This document shows positions 45,992 through 54,717 of a stretch of 64,000 nt of DNA, piece after piece. The translations under genes and the position numbers were made by a program. Location of the stretch: NCBI GenBank assembly GCA_003175935.1, contig PSRI01000138.1:1-64000 (forward strand), given 5' to 3'. Below the pieces are notes generated by a model that ran no database searches, had not been told where the DNA came from, and was given only the letters and a program-made list of their open reading frames with translations. The first letter of the stretch is position 1, and every line of letters starts with the position of its first letter. Origin of the DNA: Bacteroidota bacterium (GTDB taxonomy: Bacteria > Bacteroidota > Bacteroidia > Chitinophagales > Chitinophagaceae).

Positions 45992-46021
45992 TTTGTACTT
46001 AACTGTTTTTCCCTACCTTTG
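45992..46021 (+). promoter_or_regulatory. Bacteroidota-type promoter for rpsO
   Basis: TTTG (45992-45995), 18 bp, TACCTTTG (46014-46021): a full match to the -33/-7 consensus. It leaves a leader of roughly 45 nt before the rpsO ATG. Confidence 0.8.
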
Positions 46022-46071
46022 CCGCCGAAATTCGAGATATAATATTGGGATGTTTTAAAAATTAGTTTGAG

Positions 46072-46344
46072 ATGCCAACTTTAATCGCTGACAAAAAAAA
46101 GAAAATCTTTGCTGACTTTGGTGGAAACGAAAAGAATACCGGTTCTATCGAAGGTCAAATCGCCTCATTAACTGAGCGCATTAACCACATTTCTGAACAC
46201 CTTCAGTCCAACAAAAAAGACTTCGCAACACATCGCGGACTCATGCAACTGGTTGGTCAAAGAAAGAGATTGCTGACTTACCTAAGCAAGCAAAACCTCC
46301 AGGGTTATCGTGCTTTGATTGAAAAACTTGGAATTAGAAAATAA
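46072..46344 (+). CDS. rpsO: 30S ribosomal protein S15
   Basis: A 90-residue primary rRNA-binding protein. Recognisable motifs are TGSIEGQIASLTERINHISEH, NKKDFATHRGLMQLVGQRKR and LLTYLSKQNLQGYRALIEKL, which span the whole S15 fold. It precedes pnp, an arrangement conserved widely in bacteria. A canonical promoter lies upstream and a hairpin lies 22 bp after the stop. Confidence 0.97.
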   Translation: MPTLIADKKKKIFADFGGNEKNTGSIEGQIASLTERINHISEHLQSNKKDFATHRGLMQLVGQRKRLLTYLSKQNLQGYRALIEKLGIRK

Positions 46345-46365
46345 GTGAATCAATGATAGTTCGCA

Positions 46366-46405
46366 ATTCCCAACTGGTTTTACCGTTGGGAATCGTGCTT
46401 TTATT
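46366..46405 (+). terminator. Hairpin between rpsO and pnp
   Basis: ATTCCCAAC (46366-46374) pairs perfectly with GTTGGGAAT (46385-46393), with an inner GG/CC pair, followed by CGTGCTTTTATT. It is either a terminator of the short rpsO transcript or a processing site on an rpsO-pnp transcript. Confidence 0.7.
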
Positions 46406-46500
46406 GATTGAGATATTTATTCATTAACTACAGGATTTACTGAATTCCAAATTCATTTCCCTCCCGTTTGTAAACAGTAAATCAAAAATTATTTCAAATT

Positions 46501-48672
46501 ATGCTTTCTCAACCTACAAACACATCATTTGATCTGGGTGGTGGAAGAATTGTAACCATTGAAACAGGTAAGCTTGCCCGTCAGGCTGATGGTTCGGTTA
46601 CAGTGCGCCAGGGCAATTGCATTTTGCTTGCTACTGTTGTCGCAAATAAAGAGCCGAAAGAAGGACAGGATTTCTTTCCTCTTTCTGTTGATTACATGGA
46701 AAAATTTGCATCTGCCGGAAGAATTCCCGGATCATTCTTTAAACGTGAAGGCAGATTAAGTGATTACGAAGTATTGATCAGCCGCCTGGTTGACCGCGCT
46801 CTTCGCCCACTTTTCCCTGAAGATTATTTTTGTGATGTTCAGGTGATCATAACCCTCGTTTCAAGTGACAGCGAAGTAGTGCCTGATGCACTTGCCTGTC
46901 TGGCTGCATCTGCGGCTCTTGCCGTTTCAGATGTTCCCATCAAAGAAGTGATTTCTGAAGTGAGAATTGGACGTATTGATGGCGAATACATCGTGAACCC
47001 AAGCCGTACCCAATTAGCAAAAGCAGATATGGACTTCATCATCGCAGCAACTGAAAAGAACCTAATGATGGTGGAAGGTGAATCTCAGCAATGTTCAGAA
47101 GAAGATTTGGTTAAGGCTCTGGAAATTGCACATGAAGCAATTAAAATTCAAATCGCGGCTCAAAAAGAATTGAGAGCCAAATTAGGAATCAACTCCAAAC
47201 GCGATTATACTAAGCCAGTACAGAATGAAGAAATTCAGCAAAAAGTAATTGCTGTTGCCACGGATAAAGTAAATCAGATTTCAAGATCAGGCACCAGTAA
47301 AAACGAAAGATCCGAAGCATTCGACGCCGTGAAAGATGAAGTGATTGCTGCTCTCGGTGAAGAAGCTACTGACGCAGATAAAAAGCTCGCAAAAAAATAT
47401 TACGAGGACCTGAAATGGGAGCTGGTTAGAAATATGATCCTGGATGACAGGATCAGGCTGGATGGCAGAAAACTTGAAGATGTTAGACCTCTCAGTATGG
47501 AAGTCGATATTCTTCCAACTCCTCACGGATCTGCCTTGTTTACCAGAGGTGAAACACAGGCTTTATCAACTGTAACTTTAGGAACTCCACTTGATTCTTT
47601 ACTTGTTGAAAGTGCTGCGACATCCGACTACGCAAAATTCATCCTCCATTATAACTTTCCACCATTTTCTACCGGCGAAGTGAAATTTTTGAGAGCGCCG
47701 GGCAGAAGAGAAGTTGGCCACGGTAACCTTGCCATGCGTTCTTTAAAACAAATGATGCCAGGTAACGATTACCCATACACGGTGAGAATTGTAAGTGATA
47801 TTTTAGAATCGAACGGTTCATCATCCATGGCGACTGTTTGCGCAGGATCACTCGCACTTATGGATGCTGGTGTACCAGTTCCTAAACACGTAAGTGGCGT
47901 TGCCATGGGATTGATTACTCGTCCTGCTGATAATAAATATGCCATTCTTACTGACATCCTTGGTGATGAAGATCATCTGGGTGATATGGATTTTAAAGTA
48001 ACCGGAACACGTGAAGGAATTTGCGGAGTTCAAATGGATATCAAAGTGGATGGACTTAGCATGTCAACCATGAGGGAAGCACTTGAACAGGCAAGAAAAG
48101 GTCGTCTGCATATTTTAGATGCTATGTATGCTGCAATGCCTGCTGCACGTGAAGAAGTGAAGCCGCATGCTCCGCGCATGGAGAAATTGTTCATCGACAA
48201 AGAATTTATTGGTGCTGTAATCGGACCACAAGGAAAAGTGATCCAGGAAATTCAAAGGTCTACTGGTACAACAATCAATATTGAAGAAGTGGGTAATGTT
48301 GGAGAAGTAAGCATTTTCTCTCCGGCAAAAGAAGGGTTGGATAAAGCTGTAGCATGGATTAAAGGAATTGTAGCAGTTCCTTCAGTGGGAGATGTGTATG
48401 AAGCAACTGTGAAGAGCATTAAAGAATTCGGCGCCTTTGTTGAATTCCTTCCTGGTAAGCAGGGTCTCCTTCACATTAGTGAAATCAGCTGGAAGAGACT
48501 GGAGAGTATGGAAGGTGTATTGAAAGAAGGTGATGTGGTTAAAGTAAAATTGATTGGAGTTGATCACAAGACAGGTAAATTTAAGTTGAGCAGAAAAGTG
48601 TTGATGCCAAAACCTGAAATGGCACCAAGGCCAAGACCAGCAGAACCTGGAAAGCCTGAAGCTACTAATTAA
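46501..48672 (+). CDS. pnp: Polyribonucleotide nucleotidyltransferase (PNPase)
   Basis: A 723-residue phosphorolytic 3'-5' exoribonuclease. Two RNase PH domains (about 10-230 and 310-545) are joined by an alpha-helical linker. The second RNase PH domain has FSTGEVKFLRAPGRREVGHG and the active-site acidic stretch AILTDILGDEDHLGDMDFKV. A KH domain follows (FIGAVIGPQGKVIQEIQRST), then an S1 domain (GDVYEATVKSIKEFGAFVEF). Start ATG 46501 (MLSQPTNTSFDLGGGRI). Confidence 0.97.
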   Translation: MLSQPTNTSFDLGGGRIVTIETGKLARQADGSVTVRQGNCILLATVVANKEPKEGQDFFPLSVDYMEKFASAGRIPGSFFKREGRLSDYEVLISRLVDRALRPLFPEDYFCDVQVIITLVSSDSEVVPDALACLAASAALAVSDVPIKEVISEVRIGRIDGEYIVNPSRTQLAKADMDFIIAATEKNLMMVEGESQQCSEEDLVKALEIAHEAIKIQIAAQKELRAKLGINSKRDYTKPVQNEEIQQKVIAVATDKVNQISRSGTSKNERSEAFDAVKDEVIAALGEEATDADKKLAKKYYEDLKWELVRNMILDDRIRLDGRKLEDVRPLSMEVDILPTPHGSALFTRGETQALSTVTLGTPLDSLLVESAATSDYAKFILHYNFPPFSTGEVKFLRAPGRREVGHGNLAMRSLKQMMPGNDYPYTVRIVSDILESNGSSSMATVCAGSLALMDAGVPVPKHVSGVAMGLITRPADNKYAILTDILGDEDHLGDMDFKVTGTREGICGVQMDIKVDGLSMSTMREALEQARKGRLHILDAMYAAMPAAREEVKPHAPRMEKLFIDKEFIGAVIGPQGKVIQEIQRSTGTTINIEEVGNVGEVSIFSPAKEGLDKAVAWIKGIVAVPSVGDVYEATVKSIKEFGAFVEFLPGKQGLLHISEISWKRLESMEGVLKEGDVVKVKLIGVDHKTGKFKLSRKVLMPKPEMAPRPRPAEPGKPEATN

Positions 48673-48680
48673 GAAACCAG

Positions 48681-48696
48681 GTTGGAATATTCCAAC
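48681..48696. promoter_or_regulatory. Perfect palindrome just after pnp
   Basis: GTTGGAATATTCCAAC is a perfect 16-bp palindrome 9 bp after the pnp stop, with no T-tract. It may be an mRNA 3' structure or a binding site, or chance. Confidence 0.3.
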
Positions 48697-48711
48697 GAAT
48701 TGAATAAGTAG

Positions 48712-48768
48712 AACCATCAGTTCAGACCGATCCTTAGAAATAAAATTGGTCCTGATTGATGGTTTTTT
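48712..48768 (+). terminator. Terminator after pnp
   Basis: AACCATCA (48712-48719) pairs with TGATGGTT (48757-48764), with an inner GACC/GGTC helix, and is followed by a TTTTTT run. It is a long-loop intrinsic terminator separating pnp from prmA. Confidence 0.75.
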
Positions 48769-48807
48769 CTTTTACTGATTTAGAAACTACCTTTTTCAAG
48801 CGACTGC

Positions 48808-49626
48808 ATGGAACAGTATATTGAAGTGAAATTTGAAACTAAAGAAGATTTTCAGAATGAAATTCTGATTGCTTTACTTTCTGAAATAGGATATGAAGGT
48901 TTTGAAGAAGATGGAAGAATATTAAAAGCATTCATTCCTGAATCGCATTTTGATGAAGTTGTTTTGAAAGAATTGGCAGTGAAATCCGGATTAGAATTTT
49001 CTAATACCGTTATTCCGGTGAAAAACTGGAACAGCATTTGGGAATCTGAATTTCATCCGGTTGTTGTAAATGATTTTGTTGGGATAAGGGCAGGCTTTCA
49101 TAAATCAATAACCGGTGTCAGGTATGAAATTGTGATTACTCCAAAAATGAGTTTTGGCACGGGTCATCATGATACCACTTACATGATGATTCAATCACTT
49201 GAGAATTTGGATCTGAAAAAAAAGAGCGTTGCAGATTTTGGAACAGGCACAGGAATTCTGGCGATTTTGGCTTCGAAACTTGGCGCGTCAAAAATTCTGG
49301 GAATTGATCATGATGAATGGAGTATTAGAAATGCTGAGGAAAATTTCTTGGAAAATCACGTAGATAACGTAAGTTTATCTAATACTGGCGTTTTCCCTTC
49401 AGATGATTCATGGGATTTAATTTTGGCCAACATCAATAAGCTGGTGATTCTGAGTAATATAAAAGTTATTTCTAATACGCTTGCGCCTGGGGGGATTTTG
49501 ATTACGAGTGGATACTTACTGGAGGATGAAGCAGATATGTTGAATGCTGCTGAAAGTCACGGGCTTTCAAAATTGAGCATTCAAAGGAGAAATAATTGGC
49601 TATGTATAACGTTTAAAAAGGTGTGA
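48808..49626 (+). CDS. prmA: Ribosomal protein L11 methyltransferase
   Basis: A 272-residue SAM-dependent enzyme that methylates ribosomal protein L11. The N-terminal substrate-binding domain has NSIWESEFHPVVVNDFVGIR. The catalytic domain begins with PKMSFGTGHHDTTYMMIQ and contains the SAM site VADFGTGTGILAILASKLGA plus the DLILANINK motif. Length and motifs fit the Bacteroidota form. Confidence 0.93.
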   Translation: MEQYIEVKFETKEDFQNEILIALLSEIGYEGFEEDGRILKAFIPESHFDEVVLKELAVKSGLEFSNTVIPVKNWNSIWESEFHPVVVNDFVGIRAGFHKSITGVRYEIVITPKMSFGTGHHDTTYMMIQSLENLDLKKKSVADFGTGTGILAILASKLGASKILGIDHDEWSIRNAEENFLENHVDNVSLSNTGVFPSDDSWDLILANINKLVILSNIKVISNTLAPGGILITSGYLLEDEADMLNAAESHGLSKLSIQRRNNWLCITFKKV

Positions 49627-49667
49627 CCTTATGATAAATTTGATTTCTAGGGTCCTTTAAAATAGAT

Positions 49668-49675
49668 TAAATTTG
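49668..49675 (+). promoter_or_regulatory. Likely -7 element upstream of plsY
   Basis: TAAATTTG matches TAnnTTTG, 26 bp before the plsY ATG. The nearest TTG upstream is 25 bp away, a poor -33 spacing, so only the -7 box is supported. Confidence 0.4.
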
Positions 49676-49701
49676 CATTCCTCAATTCAACCTGGTATCT
49701 C

Positions 49702-50361
49702 ATGAACGAAATCGCTCTTGTTGTTCTGGCATATCTTATTGGCTCTATACCAACAGCGGTTTGGGTGAGTCGTGGTTTTTTCAATATTGATATCAGGGAT
49801 TATGGTAGCGGTAATTCGGGTGCAACGAATACTTATCGCGTTTTAGGCTCCAGGTATGGAACTCTTGTAATGATAATTGACATGCTCAAGGGTTTCCTGG
49901 TTGTGAAACTTGCTTTCCTTATTCCTCATTATGCTGTGGATAATTTCGCGAGGACCAATTTCCAGATCGGACTTGGTTTGGCGGCAGTTTTGGGACATAT
50001 CTTCCCCATTTGGGCACAATTCAGGGGAGGAAAAGGGGTAGCAACATTATTTGGTTTAGTACTTGGCATTTCACCATGGACTGCACTTTGTTGTGTGGGT
50101 ATTTTTCTGCTGGTACTTTATCTTACGCGATTTGTTTCACTGAGTTCAATTTTAGCAAGTCTGGCATTTCCTATTTTCATTCTTGTAATTTTCAACGTTG
50201 AAAATGATGCCTATAGAATATTCGCTGTCGCAGTAGCACTTCTTGTGATTCTTACCCATCAAAAAAATATCACGCGTTTATTGAAAGGCAGCGAAAGCAA
50301 AGCGCCTATTCTCAAATATCGCGATCGTCGAAGAATTCGCCGAAACAGTGCCCGCTTCTAA
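49702..50361 (+). CDS. plsY: Acyl-phosphate:glycerol-3-phosphate acyltransferase
   Basis: A 219-residue integral membrane enzyme making lysophosphatidic acid, the first step of phospholipid synthesis. The three family motifs are visible: YLIGSIPTAVWVSR, the phosphate loop GSGNSGATNTYRVLG and FRGGKGVATLFGLVLG. Five or so membrane helices are present. The basic C-terminal tail (KYRDRRRIRRNSARF) faces the cytoplasm by the positive-inside rule. Confidence 0.95.
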   Translation: MNEIALVVLAYLIGSIPTAVWVSRGFFNIDIRDYGSGNSGATNTYRVLGSRYGTLVMIIDMLKGFLVVKLAFLIPHYAVDNFARTNFQIGLGLAAVLGHIFPIWAQFRGGKGVATLFGLVLGISPWTALCCVGIFLLVLYLTRFVSLSSILASLAFPIFILVIFNVENDAYRIFAVAVALLVILTHQKNITRLLKGSESKAPILKYRDRRRIRRNSARF

Positions 50362-50457
50362 TTATAAATCGTAATTAAATACTGCTTACACTCAAGATGC
50401 CAATTATTTGGTATAAGTATTGACATGCTATTTATGGATCGACTAAATTCATATGTT

Positions 50458-51270
50458 ATGATTAGAATTATTTTAATTGCTTCATTTGTATCATGTATTG
50501 GGATTTCATGTACCAAGAACGCTGTAACGGGAAGAAACCAGTTGCATTTGCTTCCTGAATCCGAACTACAAACAGAAGCTAAAAGTCAGTACGCTACATT
50601 TCTTTCTCAAAATAAAGTGGTATCCAAAACGGTAAGCAAGGATGCCGAAATGGTCAGCAGGGTTGGCTCCAGAATAGCAACAGCAATTACGAATTATTAT
50701 AATTCGCAAGGTAAAGGTGATGTCATAAAAGGATATCAGTGGGAATTTAATCTTGTAGATTCGAAAGAAATAAATGCCTGGTGTATGCCAGGTGGCAAAG
50801 TAGTCGTTTATACGGGACTGTTGCCTGTGACTCAAAATGAAGCAGCCCTGGCTGTTGTGATGGGTCACGAGATCGCACATGCGATAGCCCAACATGGAAA
50901 CGAAAGAATGAGCCAGGAATTAATTGCCCAGGGAATTGGAGTAGCAGGTGGAGTTCTTACTTCAGGCAATCCACAAGTGAGCAATATCTTTAATCAGGTG
51001 TACGCACCTAGCGCCGAGGTGGGTGTATTATTACCAAATTCGAGGAAGCAGGAATTAGAAGCTGACCATTATGGCCTCATATTCGCAGCACTAGCCGGAT
51101 ATAACCCCAATGAAGCAATCACATTTTGGCAGAGAATGGCCAATGCAAGCTCAGGGGCTGGTCAACCACCTGAATTTTTAAGCACACACCCATCGGATGC
51201 AACGAGAATTGAAAAGGTAAAAGAATTTGCTCAAGAGGCAATGAAGTATTACAAACCGATGAATCGATAA
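50458..51270 (+). CDS. M48-family metallopeptidase, lipoprotein
   Basis: A 270-residue zinc peptidase (281 from ATG 50425). From ATG 50458 the N-terminus MIRIILIASFVSCIGISC is a lipoprotein signal with Cys at the lipobox, so this start is preferred. The zinc motif is VMGHEIAHAIAQHGNERMS, with the third ligand in QELEADHYGLIFAALAG. THPSDATRIEKV near the end is typical of LoiP/BepA-like M48 enzymes. It probably degrades or assists folding of envelope proteins in the periplasm. Confidence 0.9.
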   Translation: MIRIILIASFVSCIGISCTKNAVTGRNQLHLLPESELQTEAKSQYATFLSQNKVVSKTVSKDAEMVSRVGSRIATAITNYYNSQGKGDVIKGYQWEFNLVDSKEINAWCMPGGKVVVYTGLLPVTQNEAALAVVMGHEIAHAIAQHGNERMSQELIAQGIGVAGGVLTSGNPQVSNIFNQVYAPSAEVGVLLPNSRKQELEADHYGLIFAALAGYNPNEAITFWQRMANASSGAGQPPEFLSTHPSDATRIEKVKEFAQEAMKYYKPMNR

Positions 51271-51331
51271 TAGTAAATCTGACATAATCTTTGCTGGTTA
51301 AGGAAAAGCGCGTTTTTTTAGGTTCAAAAAG

Positions 51332-51362
51332 TTGCTTGTAAACTTTTGTTTATTTAACTTTG
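51332..51362 (+). promoter_or_regulatory. Promoter of the YdeI/OmdA-domain gene
   Basis: TTG (51332-51334), 20 bp, TAACTTTG (51355-51362), a full Bacteroidota consensus match 33 bp before the ATG. Confidence 0.75.
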
Positions 51363-51395
51363 CACACTCTTTGAACTTTTAAATCCCGTTGAAGC

Positions 51396-52058
51396 ATGAT
51401 GCAGACTATGTTTGAGAAACTTCAACTCTCAGAGGAAAAAAACTTATTAATTCAAGGTCTTCCTTCCTCAATCGAAAAGCAGTTTGCGAAGCTTTCTTTC
51501 GCTAAAAATGTAACTCCGTTATTAAAATCCAGGAAAATTGACTTCGCTTTGGTTTTTGCGATCAATGCAAACCAGTTAAATGGTATTTTAAAGGATGTAC
51601 TGCCTGCACTTAATGAAGAAGGAAAATTATGGGTAGCTTATCCCAAAACGACCTCAAAAATAGTAAGTGACCTCAACAGAGATTGCAGTTGGCAGTTGCT
51701 CAATCAAAGTGGATTTGAAAGTGTAAGACAGGTTGCGCTGGATCATGTTTGGACAGCCACCAGGTTTAAGAAACCCGAACAAATCAAAATTCCTTCTAGA
51801 CCAACTGTTCCTGTTCCAACTCCCATTGAAGTTGAAGGAATTGATATGAAGGCGCGCACAGTCACTGCACCTGTCGACCTGGAAAAATCACTTTCCAAAA
51901 ATAAAAAAGCACGTGATTTCTTTGATAAACTTTCATTTACAAACAAGAAAGAATATTTGAAGTGGATCAGCGAAGCTGGGAATGAAGCAAGGCAGGCAAG
52001 AATTGAATCCACCATTGTGAAGTTACTTTCAAGCAAAAAGAATCCGTTAGAAAAATAA
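51396..52058 (+). CDS. Protein with a C-terminal YdeI/OmpD-associated domain
   Basis: A 220-residue soluble protein. The last 60 or so residues (VDLEKSLSKNKKARDFFDKL, then FTNKKEYLKWISEAG and KQAR-type helices) fit the YdeI/OmpD-associated (OmdA) helical domain. The N-terminal half (QLSEEKNLLIQGLPSSIEKQ, WVAYPKTTSK, DHVWTATRFKK) resembles a small domain found with it in Bacteroidota. The role is unknown; the bacteriocin-protection annotation of the family should not be taken literally. Start ATG 51396, with a second ATG at 51408. Confidence 0.78.
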   Translation: MMQTMFEKLQLSEEKNLLIQGLPSSIEKQFAKLSFAKNVTPLLKSRKIDFALVFAINANQLNGILKDVLPALNEEGKLWVAYPKTTSKIVSDLNRDCSWQLLNQSGFESVRQVALDHVWTATRFKKPEQIKIPSRPTVPVPTPIEVEGIDMKARTVTAPVDLEKSLSKNKKARDFFDKLSFTNKKEYLKWISEAGNEARQARIESTIVKLLSSKKNPLEK

Positions 52059-52079
52059 ACGAATTGATTTCCTTTTGAA

Positions 52080-52119
52080 AAAGATTATCAGGATAATTGC
52101 AAACTGATAATCTTTTTTT
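52080..52119 (+). terminator. Very strong terminator ending at the next start codon
   Basis: AAAGATTATCAG (52080-52091) pairs perfectly over 12 bp with CTGATAATCTTT (52104-52115), and the T-run (seven Ts, 52113-52119) runs straight into the ATG of the CYTH gene at 52120. Confidence 0.88.
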
Positions 52120-52629
52120 ATGTTCCTCAATGTAGAAATCAAAGCCAGGTGCGAGGATCCTACCCATGTAAGGACCTATTTGATCGAACACAATGCGCGT
52201 TATGTTGGGAAAGATTTTCAGCGCGACACTTATTTTATCACCCCTAAAGGCCGCCTCAAACTTCGAGAAGGTTTGATTGAAAATGCATTGATTTATTACG
52301 AAAGAAAAAATCAGGAAGGACCCAAAGAATCTTCGGTGATCTTATACCATCCATCTGATATAATCAAACTCAAGTCTATTTTAGAAAATACAATGGATGT
52401 TAGGGTTCAGGTTTTTAAGAATCGCGAAATTTACTTCCTCGCAAATGTGAAATTTCATATTGACATCGTTGAAAATTTGGGAAATTTTATTGAAATCGAG
52501 GCCATTGACGATTCAGGAACTAACGACAAAAAAAAGTTGCAGGAACAATGTGAATTTTATCTCGACAAATTTGCTATTCGAAAAAAAGATTTGATTTCAG
52601 AGTCTTATAGTGATATGCTGCTTACTTAA
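52120..52629 (+). CDS. CYTH-domain protein (class IV adenylate cyclase / triphosphatase-like)
   Basis: A 169-residue protein. The N-terminus FLNVEIKARCEDPTHVR contains the ExExK-type signature (here EIKAR), followed by QRDTYFITPKGRLKLREG, YYERKNQEGPKES and HIDIVENLGNFIEIEAI. All are hallmark strands of the CYTH tunnel that binds triphosphates and metal. It may be an inorganic triphosphatase, a thiamine-triphosphatase or a CyaB-like cyclase; sequence alone does not decide. Its ATG abuts a terminator. Its 3' end overlaps the convergent dnaG by 8 bp. Confidence 0.82.
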   Translation: MFLNVEIKARCEDPTHVRTYLIEHNARYVGKDFQRDTYFITPKGRLKLREGLIENALIYYERKNQEGPKESSVILYHPSDIIKLKSILENTMDVRVQVFKNREIYFLANVKFHIDIVENLGNFIEIEAIDDSGTNDKKKLQEQCEFYLDKFAIRKKDLISESYSDMLLT

Positions 52630-54568
52630 AAATGACAGTTCCCATTTGGCGGGTTATTTCTATTTCGAGTTGCTTCAGGTGCTGATGAGTTTGTATTAGC
52701 GTCATTTGTTCATCCACGGTATGAATTTTTTCCATGTCACGCTGATTCTCGTCAATTAATCTTTTAATTTTTCGAAGCTTAAGATAACTCATGGTTGACA
52801 ACACTTCTTCCCGATATAATTCCTCTCTTCCCGGCATCGGTCCGTCATAATGTTCTTTCCAGTTTACGCTAAGTTCATAGGGGGATTCCATTAATGAAAT
52901 GGCAAGAGAACTCATTGAATGATCCTCATGATAAAGAAAATTTTTAGGACCCGGATCCAGTCCTGCCTCATACCACGTTTTGAAGGTATCGATTATTTTG
53001 AGGAGGTTTTTATTATCGAAAAGTTCGTTTAATCCGTTAGTTTCAAATTCTTCGAACAAATGATCTGCAACGGTTCGTGATTCATCCCATGATTTAGTGC
53101 CAAATTCAATTAATGCCCTCACTATATTCATTTCATTCAATTCATCTTTTCGCAGAAGGAGAGAAGCATCATCTTCTTCGTCTGGAATTTGAGCAGTTTC
53201 TGTATCCTGATATTCGGATGCATTTTCTGCAGCATTTTTGTATTCCTGTTTTGAAACTCTTTCCCTGATGAATTTATTTACAAGTGTATTTAAGCCCGTT
53301 TCGTCAATCTTCAGGAGTTCGGAACATTGCCTGATATAATCTTGTTGCCGGGTAAAATCCTCTGCTTTATTTAACCTGGAAATAGTTTCCGCAATCCGAT
53401 TAACAACTTCAGATTTTTTCTTCGCATCCCGACCGGCATCACGAAGTGAGACTTCAAGTTGAAAAAGAATAAAGTCCTTTTTATTTGCTTCAAGAAAATT
53501 TCTAAAACCGGAAGCACCCACTTTATTTACATAGCTATCCGGGTCTTCATTATCTGGAATCAGGACCAGTTTCACATTTAATCCTTCTTCCAGTGCTAGA
53601 TCTAATCCTCTTAAAGCAGCCTTTATGCCTGCGGAATCACCATCGTATATAATAGTAAGGTTGGATGTATATTTTTTAATCAGTCTTAGTTGGTCGGGAG
53701 TAAGCGAAGTTCCACCGCTGGCAACTACGTTTTCAATTCCTGCCTGATGGAGAGATATCACATCTGTGTATCCTTCAACCAACAGACATTCTTCAGCCTT
53801 GTCAATTGCCTGACGGGCGAAATAAGATCCATACAGGATTTTACTTTTGACGTAGATTTCGTTTTCTGGAGTATTAATGTATTTGGGAGCCCTGTCATTA
53901 CCTGCAATAATCCTTGCTCCAAATCCCAAAACCTTCCCGGTTTGATTATGAACCGGGAAAATAACTCTGCCCCTATAGTTGTCCGTTGGTTTTTCATCCC
54001 GTATAACAACGAGACCGGTCTTTACTAAAAGTTCCGGATTATATTGAGCGGAAAGAGCTTCCGTTGCGAAAGCTTCTTTTTTGTTGAGCGCATAACCCAG
54101 CTGGAATTTTTTAATAATCTCTTCTCTGAATCCTCTCTCTTTCAGGTAACTCAATCCTATATCGATACCCTCTTCACTTTCAAAAAGGATATCTGAAAAA
54201 TACTTTTGGGCAAAACCATTAATGATATAAAGACTGTCGGCAACCTGGCGGATTTGCTTCAATTCCGGACTGGTTTCAGTCTCTTCAATGGTCACATTAT
54301 ATTTATTTGCCAACCATCGTAAAGCCTCAACATAGCTATACTTTTCATGCTCCATCAAAAAACCAATCGCATTTCCGCTTCGGCCACACCCAAAACACTT
54401 ATAAATTTCCTTGGTAGGAGACACCGTAAACGACGGAGTTTTTTCGTTATGAAAAGGACATAAACCGAGGTAATTCGTGCCTCTTTTCTTCAGTCTGACA
54501 AAGCCGCCCACTATGTCAACAATGTCAATCCTGCTCAGGATTTGCTGTATGGTAATTTGCGAGATCAG
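52622..54568 (-). CDS. dnaG: DNA primase, apparently with a non-AUG start
   Basis: Primase that makes RNA primers for replication. The CHC2 zinc finger is at the N-terminus (LGLCPFHNEKTPSF ... YKCFGCGRSGNAIGFL). The catalytic core and TOPRIM domain follow (LLVEGYTDVISLHQAGIENV, IYDGDSAGIKAALRGLDLA), then a C-terminal helicase-binding region. The only ordinary start codon is GTG 54511, which would begin at GGFVRLKK. But the upstream in-frame codons read ISQITIQQILSRIDIVDIVG, the conserved DnaG N-terminus, and begin at CTG 54568-54566, where relatives have Met. Hence the CTG start, 648 residues. No ATG, GTG or TTG lies between it and the preceding in-frame stop. Confidence 0.85.
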   Translation of the reverse strand: MISQITIQQILSRIDIVDIVGGFVRLKKRGTNYLGLCPFHNEKTPSFTVSPTKEIYKCFGCGRSGNAIGFLMEHEKYSYVEALRWLANKYNVTIEETETSPELKQIRQVADSLYIINGFAQKYFSDILFESEEGIDIGLSYLKERGFREEIIKKFQLGYALNKKEAFATEALSAQYNPELLVKTGLVVIRDEKPTDNYRGRVIFPVHNQTGKVLGFGARIIAGNDRAPKYINTPENEIYVKSKILYGSYFARQAIDKAEECLLVEGYTDVISLHQAGIENVVASGGTSLTPDQLRLIKKYTSNLTIIYDGDSAGIKAALRGLDLALEEGLNVKLVLIPDNEDPDSYVNKVGASGFRNFLEANKKDFILFQLEVSLRDAGRDAKKKSEVVNRIAETISRLNKAEDFTRQQDYIRQCSELLKIDETGLNTLVNKFIRERVSKQEYKNAAENASEYQDTETAQIPDEEDDASLLLRKDELNEMNIVRALIEFGTKSWDESRTVADHLFEEFETNGLNELFDNKNLLKIIDTFKTWYEAGLDPGPKNFLYHEDHSMSSLAISLMESPYELSVNWKEHYDGPMPGREELYREEVLSTMSYLKLRKIKRLIDENQRDMEKIHTVDEQMTLIQTHQHLKQLEIEITRQMGTVIFK

Positions 54569-54590
54569 CCCTATTTTGATTTAGAATGCA

Positions 54591-54597
54591 CAAATTA
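54591..54597 (-). promoter_or_regulatory. Possible -7 box for dnaG
   Basis: TAATTTG on the minus strand (one base shorter than TAnnTTTG), with a TTTTTGG 17 bp upstream. It would start the mRNA roughly 15 nt before the CTG codon. A weak match, relevant to the start-codon question. Confidence 0.3.
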
Positions 54598-54717
54598 GTC
54601 GTCCTGAGGGTATCCAAAAATTTTTTTTTAAGCATGTGGTTTGCAACAATTTAAAGATTTTTCGTTCGTTATAACTCGGTTGTCTATATCCTGAATAAAC
54701 CCAAGAATGATTTTCCT

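Noticed and set aside
54509-54511. GTG as the dnaG start
   Set aside because: It would remove about 19 conserved N-terminal residues that are encoded in frame just upstream.
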